Assembly: GCA_035507915.1 (NCBI GenBank) | Contig: DATJNS010000053.1 | Span: 1-49,329, forward strand | Direction of reading: 5' to 3' | From: JACQAI01 sp035507915 | GTDB taxonomy: Bacteria; Pseudomonadota; Alphaproteobacteria; Elsterales; Elsteraceae | DNA length: 49,329 nucleotides | Part shown: positions 15,641 to 23,572 of the stretch, piece by piece | Layout of the letters: every line of letters begins with the position of its first letter | Numbering within the stretch: the stretch's first letter is position 1 | The notes under the pieces: model-generated | Seen by the model: only the letters and a program-made list of their open reading frames with translations | The model's database searches: none | What the model was told of the DNA's origin: nothing | Translations under genes and position numbers: made by a program

Positions 15641-17251
15641 ATGCAGGCGACGATGATGACCATGCCGTTGTCGATTCCTTCGATCTTGCGGCACGCAGCC
15701 ACCCACCATGGCGACACCGAGATTGTCTCGCGCACCTCCGATCGCGTGATCCATCGCTACGACTACGCGGCGGCATGGCGGCGCGTCCAGCAGCTCGCCC
15801 ACGCGCTGGTCGCGCTCGGATTGAAGGACGGCGACCGCATCGGCACCTTGGCCTGGAATGACCACCGGCACTTCGAGATCTACTACGCCGTCGCCGGTGC
15901 CGGGATGGTGAGCCATACCATCAATCCGCGGCTGTTCCCGGAGCAGATCGCCTACATCGTCAATCACGCCGCCGACCGGGTGCTGTTCATCGATCCGACG
16001 TTCGTGCCGCTGATCGAGGGACTTGCTGGCCAGCTGGGCGAGGTTGGCAACATCGTCGTGATGACCGATCGCGCCCATATGCCGAGCGCAACCAAGCTCA
16101 CTGGACTGGTGTGCTTCGAAGAGCTGATCGCCGGTAGGCCCGAGATGTTCGACTGGCCGGCGCTCGACGAGAACACCGCGGCGTCGATGTGCTATACGTC
16201 GGGTACCACCGGCGAGCCCAAGGGCGTGCTGTACAGCCACCGCTCGACCGTGTTGCACGCCATGGCGGTGTGCGCGCCCGACGTATTCGGGCTCGGCGCC
16301 ACTTCCGTGATCCTGCCGATCGTGCCGATGTTCCACGTGAACGCCTGGGGCCTTCCCTACGCCGCGCCGATGGTCGGAGCCAAGCTGGTGCTGTGCGGTG
16401 CCAAGCTCGACGGCGCCAGCCTCCACGAGCTGATGGAGGCCGAGGGCGTTACGTTCAGCGCCGGCGTGCCGACCGTGTGGATGACCCTGCTCGACTGGGC
16501 GGCCAAGAACGGCAAGCGCTTCGAGGCGTTGCAGCGCGTCGTGATCGGTGGCTCGGCGCTCCCCGCGGTAATCCGTGAGAAGCTCGCAGAGCACGGGGTC
16601 GAGGCACGCCACGCCTGGGGCATGACGGAGACCAGCCCGCTCGGCTGCCTCAACACGCCGAAGCCACGCCATCGCGGCCTCGATGCGGCGGGGCGCAGCG
16701 CGCTCGCCGACAAGCAGGGACGTCCGGTGTTCGGGGTCGAATTCTCCGTGGTGGATGCCGAGGGCCACGAGATCGCCCACGACGGCGTCGCGTTCGGCAG
16801 CCTGTTGGTGCGCGGTCCGTGGATCACCGCCGCCTATCATGGCGGCGCCGCGATGCGTGAGCCGGCGCGCGCCGGCTGGTTCGACACCGGCGATGTCGTG
16901 ACCATGGACCGCGACGGCTTCATCCAGATCGTCGACCGTTCCAAGGATGTCATCAAGTCGGGCGGCGAGTGGATCAGCTCGATAGAGCTCGAGAACATCG
17001 CGGTCGCGCATCCCGCGGTGCGCGAGGCAGCGGTGGTCGCGCGCCTCGACAAGCGATGGGGCGAGCGGCCGCTCCTGATCGCGGTGTTGGAGCCGGGCGC
17101 CGCGTTCGACCGCGACGCGATGGTCGCCCACTACACCGGCAAGGTCGCGAAGTGGTGCATTCCCGACGACGTCGTGATCGCGCCCGAGCTGCCACACACC
17201 GCTACCGGCAAGCTGCTCAAGGCCAGGATCCGCGAGCTCTACGCAAGTTGA
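15641..17251 (+). CDS. Acyl-CoA synthetase (AMP-forming), medium/long-chain type
   Basis: A 536-residue ANL-superfamily ligase that activates a carboxylic acid to its CoA thioester. ATG 15641 is preceded by GGGAGG; the frame is open further upstream but inside the dehydrogenase gene. Motifs: phosphate loop YTSGTTGEPKG near residue 186, HAWGMTETSP, the hinge region GEWISSIELENIAV, and the C-terminal catalytic lysine in TATGKLLK. Resembles the AlkK-type medium-chain ligases. With the dehydrogenase and the LiuR-like regulator it forms a short acyl-CoA entry module. Chain length preference is not readable. Confidence 0.93.
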   Translation: MQATMMTMPLSIPSILRHAATHHGDTEIVSRTSDRVIHRYDYAAAWRRVQQLAHALVALGLKDGDRIGTLAWNDHRHFEIYYAVAGAGMVSHTINPRLFPEQIAYIVNHAADRVLFIDPTFVPLIEGLAGQLGEVGNIVVMTDRAHMPSATKLTGLVCFEELIAGRPEMFDWPALDENTAASMCYTSGTTGEPKGVLYSHRSTVLHAMAVCAPDVFGLGATSVILPIVPMFHVNAWGLPYAAPMVGAKLVLCGAKLDGASLHELMEAEGVTFSAGVPTVWMTLLDWAAKNGKRFEALQRVVIGGSALPAVIREKLAEHGVEARHAWGMTETSPLGCLNTPKPRHRGLDAAGRSALADKQGRPVFGVEFSVVDAEGHEIAHDGVAFGSLLVRGPWITAAYHGGAAMREPARAGWFDTGDVVTMDRDGFIQIVDRSKDVIKSGGEWISSIELENIAVAHPAVREAAVVARLDKRWGERPLLIAVLEPGAAFDRDAMVAHYTGKVAKWCIPDDVVIAPELPHTATGKLLKARIRELYAS

Positions 17252-17263
17252 TCGGCTTTTGGC

Positions 17264-17284
17264 GGCTGCTGACCCATAGCGGAC
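17264..17284. repeat. Dispersed palindromic repeat, degenerate copy 2
   Basis: GGCTGCT, seven bases, AGCGGAC. Read on the minus strand the right half is GTCCGCTATGGGTC, matching the repeat family; the left arm has two mismatches. It lies just after the CoA ligase stop and touches the end of the next, minus-strand gene. Confidence 0.45.
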
Positions 17285-17533
17285 TCAATCCGACCCGTCG
17301 ACCACCGCCACGCCGAGGACGAGCAACATCGCGATCGCATCCTCCACATCGCCGCGGAGCGGTGGCGTGAGTTGATGATCGGCGAGCGCCTGGCGCAGCA
17401 TCGTCGAAGCTCGATAGGCTATTTCAGCCTTCTCTATCAGCGGCACCGCGTTCAACCGCTTGCGCATCGCCTCGATGCAGTCCGCGGGCGCCGTCACCAG
17501 ACGATTCTTGATGCGGATCGACTGGTCACTCAT
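17285..17533 (-). CDS. Small hypothetical protein (82 aa)
   Basis: I do not recognise the family. The 82-residue product (MSDQSIRIKNRLVTAPADCI...) is predicted helical and soluble, with a final hydrophobic helix AIAMLLVLGVAVV too short to be called a confident membrane segment. It follows the 63-residue gene at 17545-17736 by 11 bp in the same direction, and the two probably share the promoter near 17774. Amino acid composition is protein-like rather than a shadow frame, and nothing convincing lies on the other strand. Confidence 0.55.
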   Translation of the reverse strand: MSDQSIRIKNRLVTAPADCIEAMRKRLNAVPLIEKAEIAYRASTMLRQALADHQLTPPLRGDVEDAIAMLLVLGVAVVDGSD

Positions 17534-17544
17534 GCACGGGCCGC

Positions 17545-17736
17545 TCAGTCGCGCCGCTTCCGCGCCTCGATCATTGCCTTGCGTTTTTCATAGGTGCGGC
17601 CCTCGTCTGCTAGCTGGTCTTTCGGCACACCAAGGAGCCGCCGTTTCACCTGTCTAAGGTGGTCTTCAATCGGAAGATCAGGGGCGGCTAGCTCCTGACG
17701 AGTGGGATCGTTGGCGGATTTGGGGTGCGTACTCAT
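17545..17736 (-). CDS. Small hypothetical protein (63 aa)
   Basis: Unrecognised, highly charged 63-residue protein (MSTHPKSANDPTRQELAAPD..., ending EKRKAMIEARKRRD). A TTG at 17769 would extend it by 11 residues, but a TATAAT box at 17769-17774 on the minus strand makes ATG 17736 the better start. Probably cotranscribed with the 82-residue gene downstream. No motif suggests a function; a small DNA- or RNA-associated protein is possible from its charge only. Confidence 0.5.
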   Translation of the reverse strand: MSTHPKSANDPTRQELAAPDLPIEDHLRQVKRRLLGVPKDQLADEGRTYEKRKAMIEARKRRD

Positions 17737-17768
17737 GCGGCTTGAGCCAGGCCGGTTCGAAAGCGGCA

Positions 17769-17774
17769 ATTATA
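17769..17774 (-). promoter_or_regulatory. Candidate -10 box for the two small genes
   Basis: TATAAT on the minus strand, 32 bp before ATG 17736. The region 17 bp further upstream has no good -35 hexamer. Unusually AT-rich for its surroundings. Confidence 0.4.
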
Positions 17775-17814
17775 ACACTCGCGCCCAATTTCAGCGCGCA
17801 TCATATCGCCGCTA

Positions 17815-17826
17815 CTAGACGTCTAG
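17815..17826. repeat. 12-bp perfect palindrome
   Basis: CTAGACGTCTAG, in the gap between the small minus-strand genes and the plus-strand binding-protein gene. Possible operator for divergent transcription; no regulator gene is adjacent. Confidence 0.3.
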
Positions 17827-17843
17827 ATGTACCGTCGCCCGAA

Positions 17844-17868
17844 GTCCGCTCTGGGGTCATTAGCGGAC
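17844..17868. repeat. Dispersed palindromic repeat, copy 3
   Basis: Arms GTCCGCT and AGCGGAC, exact over 7 bp, with an 11-bp centre CTGGGGTCATT. Same family as 12576-12600 and 19021-19043. Confidence 0.65.
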
Positions 17869-17971
17869 CTGCACCCGGACATCGCAGCGGTCAAGGGGTG
17901 AAGATCTGCCTTGTCGGGTCAAGGGCCATGGCCTCTAATCGCGCAAATAAACGGGTGCCGGGGAGGGCTAT

Positions 17972-18742
17972 ATGAACAGGCGAGCGCTGATAAGGGTTGC
18001 CGCGGCCGTGGGCGGCTTGATGGTGTCCGCGACGGTTGGTCATGCGGCTGAACTCAAAGTGTTTACGTCGATCGCGCTCAAGCAAGCGCTCAACGAGCTT
18101 TCGCCGATTTTCGAACAGAAGACCGGTCATAAGCTCTCCATCAGCTATGATCTGGCGGCGGTCCAGAAGAAGCGCATCCTCGACGGCGAGCGCGCCGATG
18201 TGATCATCCTGACGCGTGCGATGATGGAGGACCTGATCAAGCAGAACAAGCTAGCGACCGCCAACATCGTGAATGTTGCCGGCACCCCGGTCGCGCTCGC
18301 GGCTCGTGCCGGGGCGGCGAAACCGGATATCTCGACCGCCGCCGCATTCAAGCAGACACTGCTGTCAGCCAAATCGATCTCCTACGCCGATCCGGCCAAG
18401 GGCGGCCTGAGCGGCGTGGTTGCAGGCAAGGCTATCGAGCGCCTCGGGATCGCCGAGCAGATGAAGGCAAAGACCACGCTTGTGCCCGGCGCCGAAGCAC
18501 CTGATCTGGTGGCGAAAGGCGAGGTGGAATTTGGCATCGCGCAGGCCTCGGAAATCGTGCCGGTTGCGGGAGTGCAACTAGTTGGTCCGCTACCGGGAGA
18601 TCTTGGCAGCATGACGCTGTTCACTGGTGGCATTGGCACAGCAACGGCATCGGCGGACGCGGCGAAGGCGTTGATCGAGTTTTTGTCAGGAAAAGACGCG
18701 GCGCCGCAGTTCAAGTCGAAGGGATTTGAGACGGGACTCTAG
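17972..18742 (+). CDS. Periplasmic substrate-binding protein, molybdate (ModA)-like
   Basis: A 256-residue exported binding protein. GGGGAGGG lies just before ATG 17972. Signal peptide MNRRALIRVAAAVGGLMVSA ending at VGHAA. The mature start ELKVFTSIALKQALNELSPIF matches the ModA/extracellular type II fold, with the oxyanion loop positions in SYDLAAVQKKRI and ADVIILT. Genuine ModA has Ser at two anion-contacting sites; here SIALKQAL and SYDLAAV are only partly similar, so the ligand may be another anion or organic acid. No ModB/ModC genes adjoin, so it is an orphan, perhaps sharing a permease or used in sensing. Confidence 0.8.
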   Translation: MNRRALIRVAAAVGGLMVSATVGHAAELKVFTSIALKQALNELSPIFEQKTGHKLSISYDLAAVQKKRILDGERADVIILTRAMMEDLIKQNKLATANIVNVAGTPVALAARAGAAKPDISTAAAFKQTLLSAKSISYADPAKGGLSGVVAGKAIERLGIAEQMKAKTTLVPGAEAPDLVAKGEVEFGIAQASEIVPVAGVQLVGPLPGDLGSMTLFTGGIGTATASADAAKALIEFLSGKDAAPQFKSKGFETGL

Positions 18743-18757
18743 CTCCCGTGGGGGAGC
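18742..18757 (+). terminator. Hairpin after the ModA-like gene
   Basis: Arms GCTCCC and GGGAGC with a 4-nt loop begin on the last base of the stop codon. No T-run follows. Plausible weak terminator. Confidence 0.35.
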
Positions 18758-19144
18758 CAAAGCGATCCAAGCGCGGTCCACATGGGCTGGCCCGATGTCG
18801 CCTGCGTGGCATGGTGTGGTCGCAATAGAGCATGAAGCTCTACAGTTCCGCTGGGAGGCTGGCATCATCAGCCGCCGGCATGCCGGTCTTTCGCCGTCAG
18901 CGAAGTCCATCGTTGCGGGACTGCGCCAGATTGCTGCCGAGCATCGGGCGAATTAACAACCCGAAGAACCAACTGCATGCGCGGAACGGTGTGCTGAGGC
19001 AACCGGGCCAAAGCGCGTGCCTGCTTTGGGTCACAAGCAGACATCGGCTCCAATTGCCACCGCGCCGCCGCGGATTGGAGATCGATCGATGTCACCGACG
19101 CGGACGCCAGAGGATCCCAGCAAACGTTGCAGAGGGACCGCTTG
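18758..19144. other. Gene-free stretch with a palindromic repeat
   Basis: About 390 bp with only low-quality reading frames on either strand. Frames here read like the short 'ALGHKQT...IATAPP' peptides that arise when Bradyrhizobium-type intergenic repeats are translated, so they should not be called genes. Repeat copy 4 lies at 19021-19043. Confidence 0.5.
19021..19043. repeat. Dispersed palindromic repeat, copy 4
   Basis: TGCTT and AAGCA pair exactly across TGGGTCAC, flanked by CC on the left and GAC on the right, so the outer stem has one mismatch relative to the consensus GTCYGCT/AGCRGAC. Confidence 0.55.
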
Positions 19145-19360
19145 CTATGCCAGCTTGATCGCGGAACCGGCCGCCGCTTTCTCGCCGGACTCCTGGTCGA
19201 CCACCCGGTCCTCGATCTGCAGGTCGACCTGGCTGACCGAGCGCAGGCCGGTGTCGCGAGCGACCAGCAGCAGCGCCAGGTTGCGCAGCTGGATCGGCCG
19301 GCCGTCCCTCAGGATGCCGGCGAGCTCGGCGATAAGCCCACTTGCCGCTCCCTCCGCCAT
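19145..19360 (-). CDS. Possible small hypothetical protein (71 aa), divergent from the FAD monooxygenase
   Basis: A frame from ATG 19360 encodes 71 residues (MAEGAASGLIAELAGILRDG..., ending ESGEKAAAGSAIKLA); a TTG at 19384 would add 8. I do not recognise it. The alternation of hydrophobic and charged residues in the middle (RPIQLRNLALLLVARDTG) is protein-like, but there is no ribosome site. It could be a remnant or noise. Confidence 0.3.
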   Translation of the reverse strand: MAEGAASGLIAELAGILRDGRPIQLRNLALLLVARDTGLRSVSQVDLQIEDRVVDQESGEKAAAGSAIKLA

Positions 19361-19398
19361 GACGGTACGAAAGCCCCATTCCAACGACAGGCTTCGTC

Positions 19399-20700
19399 AT
19401 GACGGACAATTTGATGATCATTGCGGGCGGCGGCATCGGCGGCCTCGCGACGGCTCTGACCCTCCAGCAGATCGGCGTGCCCTTCGTGGTCTACGAGGCC
19501 GTCCGCGAGATGCGGCCGCTCGGGGTGGGGATCAATCTTCAGCCAAATGCCGTACGCGAACTCTATGACCTCGGCCTCACCGAAGCCGATCTGGACAAGG
19601 TGGGCCTGCCGGCCAAGGAGTGGGCGCTGGTCGGCCTAAACGGCAACGACATCTATTCCGAAGCTCGCGGTCGTCTGGCGGGGTACGACTGGCCGCAGTT
19701 CGCGGTCCATCGCGGCGAGTTCCACATGTTGCTCCACGACAAGCTCGTGCAACGCGCCGGTCCAGGATCGATCAAACTGGGCAGCCGCGTCACCGGCTAC
19801 AGGAAGGCCCCGACCGGCGTCATCGCTCGGGTCGAACATGCGGACGGGTCGACCTCCGAGGCGCATGGCCGGCTCCTAATCGGCGCTGACGGCATTCATT
19901 CCGCGATCAGGGCTCAGATGCATCCCGACCAGCCCCCGATCCACTGGGGCGGTGCGATCATGTGGCGCGGCACGACCTGGGCCAAGCCCATCCGCACTGG
20001 GGCCTCCTTCGTCGGCCTCGGCACCCATCGCCACCGTATTGTCTTCTATCCCATCTCGCACCCGGATCGTGAGACGGGCCTGGCGATGATCAACTGGATC
20101 GCCGAGATCACCGTGGACAACGCCGACGGCTGGAAGGAGCTGGGCTGGTTCCGGCAGGTTGGGACCTCCGATTTCCTGCATCACTTCAAGGACTGGACCT
20201 GGGACTGGCTGGATGTTCCCGCCTTGATCGGCGGCGCGGATTCCGCATTCGAGAACCCCATGATCGACCGCGACCCCATTCCGACTTGGCAGGACGGTCC
20301 AGTGGTTCTCCTCGGCGATGCCGCTCACGCGATGTATCCCACCGGTTCAAACGGCGCGAGCCAAGCCATCGTCGACGCCCGCGTCCTCGGAGCCTGCCTG
20401 ATCGAGCACGGCGTGCGGCCTGAAGCCCTCGCGGCCTATGATGCCAAGCTCTGCGGCCCAATCTCGCGACTGATCCTGCGCAACCGCGGCGCTGGGCCCT
20501 TCGGCCTGCTCAACCTCGTCGACGAACGATGCGGCGGCGAATTCGACGACATCGACAAGGTCGTGCCGGCGGAGGAACGCGCCTCGTTCATGGCCGGCTA
20601 CAAGGCCGCGGCCGGCTTTGCGATCGAGCAATTGAACAAGGCGCCCCGCACGATCCCGCCTGGCGCCCGGGTCGACGAGTTGGAGGACGACACGGTCTAG
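19399..20700 (+). CDS. FAD-dependent monooxygenase (salicylate hydroxylase-like)
   Basis: A 433-residue class A flavoprotein monooxygenase. Dinucleotide-binding motif IAGGGIGGLATAL at residues 8-20, the FAD/NADPH DG motif GADGIHSAIR from residue 162, and GDAAHAMYPTGSNGASQAI with GD at 306-307. Such enzymes hydroxylate phenolic or heteroaromatic rings using NAD(P)H and O2. No obvious pathway partners adjoin; upstream is a gene-free stretch and downstream a decayed exonuclease gene, so it is monocistronic. Substrate not determinable; 3-hydroxybenzoate or quinolone-type substrates are alternatives. Confidence 0.9.
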   Translation: MTDNLMIIAGGGIGGLATALTLQQIGVPFVVYEAVREMRPLGVGINLQPNAVRELYDLGLTEADLDKVGLPAKEWALVGLNGNDIYSEARGRLAGYDWPQFAVHRGEFHMLLHDKLVQRAGPGSIKLGSRVTGYRKAPTGVIARVEHADGSTSEAHGRLLIGADGIHSAIRAQMHPDQPPIHWGGAIMWRGTTWAKPIRTGASFVGLGTHRHRIVFYPISHPDRETGLAMINWIAEITVDNADGWKELGWFRQVGTSDFLHHFKDWTWDWLDVPALIGGADSAFENPMIDRDPIPTWQDGPVVLLGDAAHAMYPTGSNGASQAIVDARVLGACLIEHGVRPEALAAYDAKLCGPISRLILRNRGAGPFGLLNLVDERCGGEFDDIDKVVPAEERASFMAGYKAAAGFAIEQLNKAPRTIPPGARVDELEDDTV

Positions 20701-20724
20701 GTCTGTCCAGGTTTAGAGCACCTT

Positions 20725-21217
20725 GTAGATGTCGAGCCCGGGGTGATCGCCCATCGCGATCGATTGCCAGATTGCCACTGCTTTGGTCGGGAGCCACCTC
20801 ATCATCCCGCACTCTGACTGGGTCGATTGGGACCCAGGCGCTCAAACCGTTCACGGAATCAGTCGCTCGATGCTCTTCGATCAGGGCAAGCCTGCCCCGG
20901 TGGTCGCGCGTCGTATGATCGAGGCACTGCGTGGCGTCGATGTATACGCCGACAGCGAAATGGATTGGCGCTGGCTGGCAACCTTGTGCACCACAGCCGA
21001 TGTGTATCCCGTCCCGGCAATCGGCAGATTTGAGGTACTGTTGGAGTCGGTCGTAGGAAGCCTCTCCCCCGATACGAAAGAACTCCGAGTGGCCCAGGCC
21101 ATCGCCCGAGCACACGCCTATGCGCCTCGTGTACATAGGGCAGGACCGGATGCGCACCATTTGCGAGCGGTCTACCTCGAACTGCTCCGTAGCGTGGCGG
21201 TCCGGACCATGCCATGA
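20725..21217 (+). pseudogene. 3'-5' exonuclease (DEDD superfamily) remnant, N-terminus lost or frameshifted
   Basis: The frame ending at TGA 21215-21217 encodes SHLIIPHSDWVDWDPGAQTV, HGISRSMLFDQG, MIEALRGVDVYADSEMDWRW and a C-terminal HRAGPDAHHLRAVYLELL. These correspond to the middle and C-terminal motifs of small DnaQ-like nucleases seen in alphaproteobacteria. The frame opens only at 20747, after a TGA, with TTG 20783 as first possible start, so the first catalytic motif (D-x-E) is missing. One frame over, VDVEPG is readable at 20725-20742, directly before the break, suggesting one lost or gained base; yet that frame also has no start codon after the TAG of the upstream gene. I therefore call it a pseudogene. 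Confidence 0.55.
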
Positions 21218-21263
21218 AACCGCTCTTCCAATCTAATTCACGAGCGATGCAAGGACGGTCTCT

Positions 21264-21287
21264 ATGCCGTCAGGTAATTGGCGGCAT
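21264..21287 (+). terminator. Hairpin followed by GCTTTT
   Basis: Arms ATGCCGTCA and TGGCGGCAT pair over 9 positions (one G-T) around a 6-nt loop, then GCTTTT. Likely Rho-independent terminator for the exonuclease remnant transcript. Confidence 0.45.
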
Positions 21288-21337
21288 GCTTTTGACGATG
21301 ACGCTAGCGAGACGACCGATGCGCGTAGTATGCGGCT

Positions 21338-21475
21338 ATGCTTAGCTCTGAAGACATCCGGCGAAACCTAGCGACTCTGCACGCTCAGCAAGATAGGCGA
21401 GCCCGATGGATCTGCGTTCTGTTGAGTGTGTCCGCCATCGTGATCGCCGCGGTTGCGTACCGCGCCCTATTCTGA
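21338..21475 (+). CDS. Possible 45-residue single-span membrane peptide
   Basis: ATG 21338 to TGA 21473-21475 encodes MLSSEDIRRNLATLHAQQDR then RARWICVLLSVSAIVIAAVA and YRALF. A polar, charged N-terminal half is followed by one clear membrane helix of about 20 residues with positive residues on its N-terminal side, a sensible topology. There is no strong ribosome site, and I know of no family match. Located alone between a terminator-like hairpin and the phosphodiesterase gene. Confidence 0.35.
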   Translation: MLSSEDIRRNLATLHAQQDRRARWICVLLSVSAIVIAAVAYRALF

Positions 21476-21711
21476 GTCGCGCGCAGTCGGCCGGCCTGGC
21501 GGCTGGACGTCTCGCCTGGCTATCGTGAATCGGCGGCACATCGTGACCCCTCATTCCAAGCTTCGGATTAACACAAGTCATAATTGCACTAACTTGATGG
21601 TTCGCGCGTTAAGTCGCGAGAAAGCCGCATGACCGGGTAAGTACCTTCTGTACCCTGTCGATGAACGACGAGATGATGGCATCCCCGATGGGCTGCCACT
21701 TGGCCGCCGGA

Positions 21712-22500
21712 ATGCAGAAATTTATCCACATCACCGATCCGCATTTTGTGCCGCCCGGCAACCTGCTCTACGGCCTCAATCCGATCGACCGCCTGGCGCT
21801 CTGCATTGCCGACGTGAACAAGCATCATGGCGATGCGGCGTTCGCGATCGTAACGGGCGATCTCGCACACATGGGGCAGTTCGAGGCCTACGAAGCGTTG
21901 AAGCGCGAGCTCGACAAGCTGTCGATGCCCTACCATCTGCTGGTCGGCAACCATGACGACCGCGCCAATTTCCGTGCGGTATTTCCGGGGGCGGCGGCCG
22001 ACGCCAACGGTTTCGTGCAGTTCACCTTCGAGATGGGCGAAGGCGTGCTGGGCATCTGCCTCGATACCAACGAGCCCGGCAAGCCCTGGGGTAGCTTCTG
22101 CGCCACTCGCGCGGCTTGGCTGCGCCAGACGCTCGACGAAACGGGTGAGCGACCCGTGATCGTTTTCATGCACCATCCGCCCTTCAAGGTGCGGCTCAAG
22201 CGCATGGACGACATCTCGCTGCTGGAACCTGGGCATTTCGTCGAGGCAGTGGCCGGGCGGCACAACATCCGCCACCTGTTCTTCGGCCACCTGCACCGGC
22301 CGGTCGCCGGCAGCTGGCGCGGCATCCCGGTCTCGACCTTGCGCGCAACCAGCCACCAGGTGGCGCTCGATTTCGTCATCGAGGGCCGCATCATGGGTAG
22401 CCACGAGCCGCCGGCCTACGGCGTCGTGCTGCTCGAACCCGACCAGATGATCGTGCACATGCACGACTTCCTCGACCGGACGAACACGTTCCTACTCTAA
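21712..22500 (+). CDS. Metallophosphoesterase, GpdQ/CpdA (class III cyclic nucleotide phosphodiesterase) type
   Basis: A 262-residue binuclear metal phosphodiesterase. I chose ATG 21712 because MQKFIHITDPHF matches the family start; an upstream ATG at 21661 would add 17 residues without homology. All ligand motifs are present: D-x-H in TDPHF, GDLAHMG, GNHDDR, MHHPPF and GHLHRP. GpdQ cleaves glycerophosphodiesters and CpdA cleaves cAMP; sequence alone does not separate them. Its stop is 10 bp from the stop of the convergent MetE-like gene. The adjoining nucleotidyltransferase and Ugp-type importer favour a role on phosphodiesters (inference). Confidence 0.88.
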   Translation: MQKFIHITDPHFVPPGNLLYGLNPIDRLALCIADVNKHHGDAAFAIVTGDLAHMGQFEAYEALKRELDKLSMPYHLLVGNHDDRANFRAVFPGAAADANGFVQFTFEMGEGVLGICLDTNEPGKPWGSFCATRAAWLRQTLDETGERPVIVFMHHPPFKVRLKRMDDISLLEPGHFVEAVAGRHNIRHLFFGHLHRPVAGSWRGIPVSTLRATSHQVALDFVIEGRIMGSHEPPAYGVVLLEPDQMIVHMHDFLDRTNTFLL

Positions 22501-22510
22501 GCGTATCCTT

Positions 22511-23572
22511 CTAGGCGTACTTGGCCCGCAGCAGGCGCGCAGCCTCGGCCTCGGCCTTGAGTTTGAGATAGACCTCATCGGTGTCGACCTTGGCCGCCGA
22601 GCCGGGCGCGAAGCCGCAATCGGGATTGAGCGTGATGCGGCCCTTGTCGATCCGGGTAAGCGCGCGCTCGACGCGGGTGGCAATCATGGGTGCCGTCTGC
22701 GGTTCGTTCGGCGTAACGTCGACGACGCCAAGGCCGAGTTCGAAGTCTTCGCGCAGGCGGGCCAGGCTCTCGAGGTCGTCGGCACCAGCAGCGGTGAACT
22801 CCATCGTGAGGTGTCGTACCTGCAGCCGGTTGAGCTGGGGCAGGATGGGCCCGTAGGTGCCAGCGTGGTGCGTCTCGCCGCGCACGCGAGCGCCGGCGCG
22901 GCGGCAGAGATGGACCGCGAACTTGACGCCGTCGAAGCCCGCCACCGTCTGGTTGATCATATCGGCGGCGAAGTCGGCTGCGCGGTCTGGATCGTCGTAG
23001 CGCCGACGCACCTCGGGATCGACGAACAGGCAGAGGTGGGGATCATCGATCTGTACGATCTCCACGCCGAGGCCCTGCAGCAGGGCGATCTCCGCACGCA
23101 GCGGCGCCACGCAGTCGCGCACGAAGGCTTCGCGCTTGGGGTAGGCCTTGTGCGAGCGCTCGGCATCCCACAGCCGCTCGCCGAGCAAGGCGGGGGCGGG
23201 CAAAGTGACCTTGGTCGCCACGCGCGCCACCTGCTTCACGAAGCGTGCCTCGGCCGCGATGAAGCCAGCTGGCTTGGGCGCGAGCCTCTCCGTCACGACC
23301 GTCCATGGCCGGCCGTCGGCCGGGTTGGTTTCTAGGGTGAAGCCGTGCGCCAGTTCGGCGATGACGCCGATGTAGGAGCGGCGGCGCCATTCGCCATCGT
23401 TCACCACGTCGAGGCCGGCGTGCTCCTGCAGCGCCACGACGAAGCGCACGGCGGCGTCCATGGCGGTTCGGTCCATGTCGTCCCACTCGGTTTTCTCGAT
23501 CAGCTCGCGGACGACCAGTGGACGGGGAATCGACCCCACGATTGAGGCGGGGAAGAGCGGCAACGCCTTCAT
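22511..23572 (-). CDS. Core MetE-like methyltransferase (cobalamin-independent methionine synthase C-terminal domain)
   Basis: A 353-residue protein holding only the catalytic (C-terminal) barrel of MetE. ATG 23572 shares one base with the stop of the upstream nucleotidyltransferase (TGATG), which decides the start over a TTG at 23584. The N-terminal SIVGSIPRP and VVNDGEWRRR are typical. Candidate zinc ligands are His221 and Cys223 (HLCRR), Glu258 (MEF) and Cys319 (NPDCGF). Full MetE has about 750 residues; short forms either use other methyl donors or act on small thiols. It is the last gene of a three-gene operon with an RpiR regulator and a LicC-like nucleotidyltransferase, an unusual setting that argues against plain methionine synthesis. 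Confidence 0.88.
   Translation of the reverse strand: MKALPLFPASIVGSIPRPLVVRELIEKTEWDDMDRTAMDAAVRFVVALQEHAGLDVVNDGEWRRRSYIGVIAELAHGFTLETNPADGRPWTVVTERLAPKPAGFIAAEARFVKQVARVATKVTLPAPALLGERLWDAERSHKAYPKREAFVRDCVAPLRAEIALLQGLGVEIVQIDDPHLCLFVDPEVRRRYDDPDRAADFAADMINQTVAGFDGVKFAVHLCRRAGARVRGETHHAGTYGPILPQLNRLQVRHLTMEFTAAGADDLESLARLREDFELGLGVVDVTPNEPQTAPMIATRVERALTRIDKGRITLNPDCGFAPGSAAKVDTDEVYLKLKAEAEAARLLRAKYA

Noticed and set aside
15623..17197. A 524-codon minus-strand frame opposite the acyl-CoA synthetase.
   Set aside because: Composition dominated by His, Arg and Asp; no family resemblance; the plus strand has all ANL motifs.
19017..19568. A 183-codon frame starting in the palindromic repeat and running into the FAD monooxygenase gene.
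   Set aside because: Its N-terminus is a translated intergenic repeat and the rest is out of frame with a clear enzyme gene.
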